From Gemmatimonadota bacterium (GTDB lineage Bacteria > Gemmatimonadota > Gemmatimonadetes > Gemmatimonadales > Gemmatimonadaceae), in assembly GCA_016194585.1 (NCBI GenBank), contig JACQBG010000020.1, positions 1 through 64,000 on the forward strand: a stretch of DNA of 64,000 nt, read 5' to 3'. The notes under the pieces are model-generated. The model was not told the DNA's origin and made no database searches. It was given only the letters and a program-made list of their open reading frames with translations. This document shows positions 62,002 to 64,000 of the stretch, one piece after another. A program made the translations under genes and the position numbers. The number at the start of each line of letters is the position of its first letter. The stretch's first letter is position 1.

Positions 62002-62337
62002 GTGACGGGTTCGGAAACACCCCCATCCGACGACCCCACCGGCCAGGCTGAGCGGGAGGTCGCGCGCCGCCGCGATGAGCTGCTCGCGCAAGCGCGGGGG
62101 GAAGGTCCGAAACCGGGGGATGGCGGGCAGCGGTTGATGGGGCTGGGGATCCAGTTCGTCGTCGCGATCCTGCTCTTCCTGTATCTGGGGATGTGGCTCG
62201 ACCGGAAGCTCGGCACGGCGCCCTGGTTCATGCTGGTGGGGATGCTGGTGGGTGCGGGGGGCGGGTTCTACTCGCTCTACCGGGCGATGGTGAGCGAGAA
62301 CAAGCGGCTCGACGACGAGGAGCGGCGCGGCAAGTGA
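62002..62337 (+). CDS. atpI: AtpZ/AtpI-family membrane protein
   Basis: 111 residues with two transmembrane helices (IQFVVAILLFLYLGMWLDRK, WFMLVGMLVGAGGGFYSLYR) typical of AtpZ/AtpI proteins encoded ahead of F0F1 genes, thought to aid c-ring assembly or Mg2+/Ca2+ transport. The N-terminal 50 residues are charged and helical. GTG 62002 was chosen from the promoter position; GTG 61996 is also in frame. Overlaps the next gene by GTGA. Confidence 0.8.
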   Translation: MTGSETPPSDDPTGQAEREVARRRDELLAQARGEGPKPGDGGQRLMGLGIQFVVAILLFLYLGMWLDRKLGTAPWFMLVGMLVGAGGGFYSLYRAMVSENKRLDDEERRGK

Positions 62338-62681
62338 AGAGGCTCCTGGCGTTCGCGGCGCTGTTGGGGGTGGTCTGCCTGGGCGGGGCGGCGCTGGTCG
62401 TCCGGTTGGTGCCCGGGGCGGAGGCCGCGCGCGCGGTGTGGATGAGCGCGTGGATCGCGGTGGTGGTGCAGGGCGTGGGGTTCGGCTTCGCCTGGTCGTT
62501 GCGCAAGGACCATGTGATGCTCGGGTGGGGGGCGGGGATGATGCTCCGTTTCGTCTCGCTCGCGATCTACGCGCTGGTGGTGGTGCGGGCGCTGGGGCTG
62601 AGCATCGCGCCGGCGCTGTTGAGTCTGGCCGGGTTCTTCTTCGTCACGACGCTGTTCGAACCGATACTGCTGAAGCCATGA
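62334..62681 (+). CDS. Second small membrane protein of the atp operon (AtpI-like)
   Basis: 115 residues with four hydrophobic helices (about 3-22, 35-52, 60-85, 90-112). Size, position before atpB and overlap on both sides (GTGA in, ATGA out) fit the loosely conserved ATP synthase protein I group, but no motif confirms it. Could be involved in F0 assembly. Confidence 0.65.
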   Translation: MKRLLAFAALLGVVCLGGAALVVRLVPGAEAARAVWMSAWIAVVVQGVGFGFAWSLRKDHVMLGWGAGMMLRFVSLAIYALVVVRALGLSIAPALLSLAGFFFVTTLFEPILLKP

Positions 62682-63694
62682 GATTCCGTTCGTTCGTGCT
62701 CGCGCTGACCGCCGTCTGGTTCGCGGGCGCCATCCGTACCGTCGGGGCGCAGGAGCCCCAGCCCGCTGCCGCGGGCGCCCCGGTCGCGACGGCCGCGACG
62801 GCCCCCGCGAGCGCCGCGCCGGTGGCGCAGGGCGCGGCGCCGGAGGCGGCGAAGGTCGACATCATCACGCCGCACATCACCGACGCGCACTTCATCGAAG
62901 TGCCGTGCCTCTCGTTCGCGCACGGGTTCGCCTGCGAGGTGGAGCTGCCGCGGTGGGCGCCGGTGCACGTCGGGCCGGTGGCGATCGACCTCTCGCCGAC
63001 GAAGCACGTGGTGATGCTGCTCATCGTGGCGCTGCTCGTGTGCGTGGTGCTGATCACGGCGGCGCGCAGCCAGGCGGCGCAGGCGCGGTCGGGGAAGCCG
63101 CCGCGCGGCTTCGCCAACGGCGTCGAGGCGATGGTGCTCTACCTCCGCAACGAAGTGATCCTGCCGAACGTCGGGCATCACGGCGACGCGTTCGTGCCGT
63201 ACCTGCTGACGCTCTTCTTCTTCATCCTCTTCGCCAACCTGCTGGGGCTCGTGCCCTACATGAGCACGGCGACGGGGAACATCGCCGTGACGGCGACGCT
63301 GGCCATCATCACGTTCTTCGTGATCGAGATCGCCGGCATGAAGGCGCTCGGCAAGGGATACATCAACACGATCATCTACTGGCCGCACGACATGCCGCTG
63401 GCGATGCGGATCCCGATGTCGCTGATCCTCTCGCCGGTGGAGCTGCTCGGCAAGTTCACGAAGCCGTTCGCGCTGACGATCCGTCTGTTCGCCAACATGA
63501 CGGCGGGGCACATCGTGGTGCTGGCGTTCGTGGGGATGATCTTCACGTTCCAGAGCTATTACGTGGCGCCGGCGCCGCTGGCGATGGCGATCGCGATCAT
63601 GTTCCTCGAGATGATCGTGGCGCTGATCCAGGCGTTCATCTTCACGCTGCTCAGCTCGGTGTTCATCGGGCTGGTGCGGGAGTCGCACCACTAG
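62678..63694 (+). CDS. atpB: ATP synthase F0 subunit a
   Basis: 338 residues. Residues 1-25 form a signal peptide (MRFRSFVLALTAVWFAGAIR to VGAQ) followed by a long Ala/Pro periplasmic segment, an extension seen in Bacteroidota and some related phyla but not E. coli. The membrane core has PYLLTLFFFILFANLLGLVP and the essential Arg in TIRLFANMTAGH, with LIQAFIFTLLSSVFIGL at the end. It forms the proton half-channels beside the c-ring. Confidence 0.95.
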   Translation: MRFRSFVLALTAVWFAGAIRTVGAQEPQPAAAGAPVATAATAPASAAPVAQGAAPEAAKVDIITPHITDAHFIEVPCLSFAHGFACEVELPRWAPVHVGPVAIDLSPTKHVVMLLIVALLVCVVLITAARSQAAQARSGKPPRGFANGVEAMVLYLRNEVILPNVGHHGDAFVPYLLTLFFFILFANLLGLVPYMSTATGNIAVTATLAIITFFVIEIAGMKALGKGYINTIIYWPHDMPLAMRIPMSLILSPVELLGKFTKPFALTIRLFANMTAGHIVVLAFVGMIFTFQSYYVAPAPLAMAIAIMFLEMIVALIQAFIFTLLSSVFIGLVRESHH

Positions 63695-63892
63695 ACCTGC
63701 TACCGACGTTCACGGCTCACTCGCTGTTGCAGTTGTAGTCCGCGGTTCGGGGTCCGCTCACCCGCACCGTGCGTAGCCAGGCGAAGGCCTGGTGAATCCC
63801 CTTGGGCCCCGGGGCTCGTCGAGGGGAAACGGCCAGCCGGACCGGCCGCGTGGCGGCAAGGCAGTCCTACCGAATCACCATTGGAGATGGCA
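63695..63892 (+). other. Structured leader between atpB and atpE
   Basis: About 200 bases without a gene. Several hairpins can form: CCAGGCGAAGGCCTGG near 63778-63793, CCCCTTGG with CGAGGGG around 63800-63823, and GGCCAGCCGGACCGGCC near 63832-63848. TTGGAG at 63881-63886 is the ribosome-binding site. It may raise atpE translation, as the c subunit is needed in excess. Confidence 0.4.
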
Positions 63893-64000
63893 ATGACGAT
63901 GTATCCGCTTCTGCAGGCCGCGGCCGAGTACAACAAGTTCTATCAGGGTGGGTGGGCGATGATGGGTGCCGGCATCGGCGCCGGTCTCGCGATCATCGGC
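63893..64000 (+). CDS. atpE: ATP synthase F0 subunit c, N-terminal part (partial)
   Basis: 36 codons before the window ends: MTMYPLLQAAAEYNKFYQGG then WAMMGAGIGAGLAIIG. The GAGIGAGLA glycine pattern is the first helix of subunit c. The Asp/Glu-bearing second helix is outside the window. Part of the atp operon after atpB. Confidence 0.85.
   Translation, partial: MTMYPLLQAAAEYNKFYQGGWAMMGAGIGAGLAIIG

Noticed and set aside
63750-63850. A tRNA or small stable RNA in the atpB-atpE spacer
   Set aside because: Hairpins are present but no cloverleaf, TTCGAATC-type T-loop or CCA end could be fitted.

Overview
The window is a 64 kb stretch of GC-rich bacterial chromosome (roughly 65-70% G+C) densely packed with genes, many joined by GTGA or ATGA stop/start overlaps. 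Several traits suggest a Gram-negative, aerobic bacterium of the Gemmatimonadota type: outer-membrane barrels, a TonB-dependent receptor, a PilQ secretin, many secreted proteins of unknown function, an ATP synthase subunit a with its own signal peptide, and chaperone-protease and amino-acid genes in mixed ancestral order. The phylum is an inference from gene content and style; no rRNA gene is present to confirm it. No tRNA, rRNA, CRISPR array, transposase or prophage was seen.

Layout. 1-9043: tail of infA followed by a 245-bp near-palindrome, then mostly envelope and secreted enzymes (fatty acid hydroxylase, esterase, serine hydrolase, zinc metalloprotease, barrel protein) plus two ribosome-associated genes (Hsp15-like S4 protein, ArfB-like release factor). 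9121-24684: a type IV pilus region. pilS and pilR are translationally coupled to three membrane-linked glycosyltransferases; then come a sigma-54 promoter with a likely upstream activator palindrome, two near-identical major pilins, three minor-pilin-like genes, and pilMNOPQ. 24866-26585: aroC-aroK, directly behind pilQ as in the proteobacterial pil-aro arrangement. 26683-38665: topA, trmFO, xerC, hslV and hslU in the same order as the Bacillus topA-gid-codV-codW-codX cluster, but interrupted by a nucleoside kinase, membrane proteins, a PLP lyase, an ECF sigma/anti-sigma operon and a secreted protein. 38783-49538: argF, bcp, an mprF-like gene, a lipoprotein hydrolase operon, a UbiB-like kinase in frame with a secreted-type domain, a hendecad coiled-coil membrane protein, and gcvT.

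49645-57490 is the most unusual part: a sigma-54 regulator with a degenerate receiver, a two-domain unknown protein, a 217-bp inverted-repeat element holding a conditional-looking terminator and a 20-codon ORF with an almost perfect Shine-Dalgarno, then a membrane HD-GYP protein of clearly lower GC, convergent with a large BTAD/AAA regulator whose 3' part shares the low GC. 57566-64000: MoxR ATPase, TonB-dependent receptor, BsuPI-like lipoprotein, and the start of the ATP synthase operon (atpI-like, second I-like gene, atpB, atpE cut by the window end).

Regulatory patterns recur. Short dispersed intergenic repeats (a GGTGAACC/CCGTCCACCGT family and a polypurine/polypyrimidine family) sit just before genes. 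A TANCTTTCG element lies a few bases before the starts of hslV, hslU and the atp operon, suggesting very short or absent 5' leaders.
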